This document shows, in pieces, positions 5,694 to 6,547 of a stretch of 6,547 bases of DNA (its first letter is position 1; every line of letters starts with the position of its first letter). Source of the DNA: Alphaproteobacteria bacterium (GTDB taxonomy: Bacteria > Pseudomonadota > Alphaproteobacteria > Sphingomonadales > Sphingomonadaceae). The stretch is taken from NCBI GenBank assembly GCA_028293055.1, contig JAQGLD010000197.1, forward strand, positions 1-6,547, read 5' to 3'. A model generated the notes under the pieces. It did no database searches. It worked only from the letters and a program-made list of their open reading frames with translations, and was not told the origin of the DNA. The translations under genes and the position numbers were made by a program.

Positions 5694-6547
5694 CCCAGCG
5701 TCCGCCAGAGCTGCTCGACCAGATCGATCGCGCTCTCCGTGTCGGGATAGTCGATCGCTCTTGCCGGTAGTGAAAGGAGATTGTGGATTAAGGCGTTATA
5801 GCCGGATTCTCCAAGCGCGACATAATTGGTGGAAGCCTGGGTGAGGCGCACGAACACCTCCGCCGCACCGACCGGTCGGACGGCCGGCTCGAGTTCCGCG
5901 CCGAAACGCGGAAACAGGATCAAAGCGGGCTTGGCCGGCTCCTCCATCCGAGCGATCGCATCGGCCTGAGGGCGGAGGTGGCGGATGCTGCCCTTTGGAG
6001 TCGAATCGAGCCGAGGCCCCAGCCTCGCCGGGTCGGCGTCCTCGAACAGGGCGATCGCCTCGTTCTTCAGGCTGATTGCGCGCGGGAAAGGATAGAGGCT
6101 GCCGTCCTTGGGGTCGAACAAGGCGAATTCGTCACCCATCAGCCGCCATCCGCGCTCGCCGAGCAGGGCCGCCAGGGTCGACTTGCCCGCGCCGGAATGG
6201 CCGGTCATCAGCAGCGCCTTGCCGTCGCGCTCGACCGAGGAAGCGTGGAGCAGGAGGAAGCGGCGCTGGCCGAGCGCCATCTGCAGGTTCATCCCCATCT
6301 CGGCGGCTAGCAGACCGTGGGCGAGCGAGAGCGGCACCGCATCGGGAAGCATGAAGTCGCCATGGATCGCGACCGACGGCCGAATCCAGCGCCGCCAGAT
6401 CCTTTCCGCCTCGAGCCGGACGGTGAAGTCGCAGACCGGGCCAGCCACGGCATAGCCCAGATAGAGGCGACGCAACGCATCCAGCGGCGCGCGCCAGTCC
6501 GAGCCGATCCGGAAGCTCACCGGGCCGATCCTGAGGTCGAGCCGATG
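5690..6547 (-). CDS. HPr kinase-related P-loop protein (HprK-related kinase A), 5' end probably beyond window
   Basis: Predicted ATP-dependent kinase related to the C-terminal domain of HPr kinase/phosphorylase; the target is unknown. Counting from the internal GTG at 6520 (276 residues), it shows LLLHASSVERDG (89-100), the P-loop GHSGAGKST at 107-115, and a Walker B-like LMGDEFALFD at 127-136. ISLKNEA (149-155) and a C-terminal PARAIDYPD (252-260) follow. True HprK has GKSE and a phosphorylase loop; here the P-loop ends in GKST and no such loop is recognisable, so a pure kinase is more likely. The frame stays open from 6520 to the edge and encodes RLDLRIGP, which reads like the start of this family's conserved N-terminal strand. 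I therefore treat the gene as truncated and GTG 6520 as internal. Its TGA overlaps the ATG of the nucleotidyltransferase gene. In the related 'HPr-rel-A' module a PqqD-family protein is usually adjacent, expected here just to the right. Confidence 0.85.
   Translation of the reverse strand, partial: HRLDLRIGPVSFRIGSDWRAPLDALRRLYLGYAVAGPVCDFTVRLEAERIWRRWIRPSVAIHGDFMLPDAVPLSLAHGLLAAEMGMNLQMALGQRRFLLLHASSVERDGKALLMTGHSGAGKSTLAALLGERGWRLMGDEFALFDPKDGSLYPFPRAISLKNEAIALFEDADPARLGPRLDSTPKGSIRHLRPQADAIARMEEPAKPALILFPRFGAELEPAVRPVGAAEVFVRLTQASTNYVALGESGYNALIHNLLSLPARAIDYPDTESAIDLVEQLWRTLG

Noticed and set aside
4914..5750. 278-codon open frame on the plus strand
   Set aside because: It is antisense to the nucleotidyltransferase gene and crosses its coupled junction with the kinase. 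No motif or convincing ribosome binding site is seen.

Overview
The window is a gene-dense, GC-rich stretch of bacterial chromosome. Most codons end in G or C and gene spacing is tight. The gene set and protein styles suggest an alphaproteobacterium, most likely of the Sphingomonadales. This is inferred from gene content, base composition and a palindromic repeat; no rRNA or other definitive marker is present.

Left part (1-3972, all minus strand): read in the direction of transcription, the order is glmU, then a membrane-anchored metallophosphoesterase, then glmS. The phosphoesterase starts at a GTG four bases after the glmU stop, and its ribosome binding site lies in the last glmU codons. 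glmS follows after a gap of about 200 bases and runs off the left edge, losing about 80 C-terminal residues. GlmS makes glucosamine-6-phosphate. GlmU carries out the last two steps to UDP-N-acetylglucosamine, the precursor of peptidoglycan and lipopolysaccharide. The middle step (glmM) is not in the window. The gap before glmS holds a compact 104-base element with imperfect inverted ends and two internal hairpins, resembling the short palindromic repeats scattered through alphaproteobacterial genomes.

Middle (3973-4692): a 57-base divergent spacer separates glmU from a plus-strand HAD-family phosphatase of the phosphoglycolate phosphatase (Gph) type. The spacer contains a perfect 7-base inverted repeat.

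Right part (4689-6547, minus strand): two translationally coupled genes, an HPr kinase-related P-loop protein (HprK-related kinase A type) and a nucleotidyltransferase-fold protein of the NTP_transf_5 type. They belong to a poorly understood module usually accompanied by a PqqD-like peptide-binding protein, which would be expected just beyond the right edge. The kinase is probably cut at its N-terminus by that edge. This pair is the most promising part of the window for undescribed biology. The phosphatase and nucleotidyltransferase genes converge and overlap by four bases, CTAG, which supplies a TAG stop on each strand.

No tRNA, rRNA, CRISPR array, insertion sequence or prophage gene is apparent. 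The only sizeable gap without a gene is 1577-1772.
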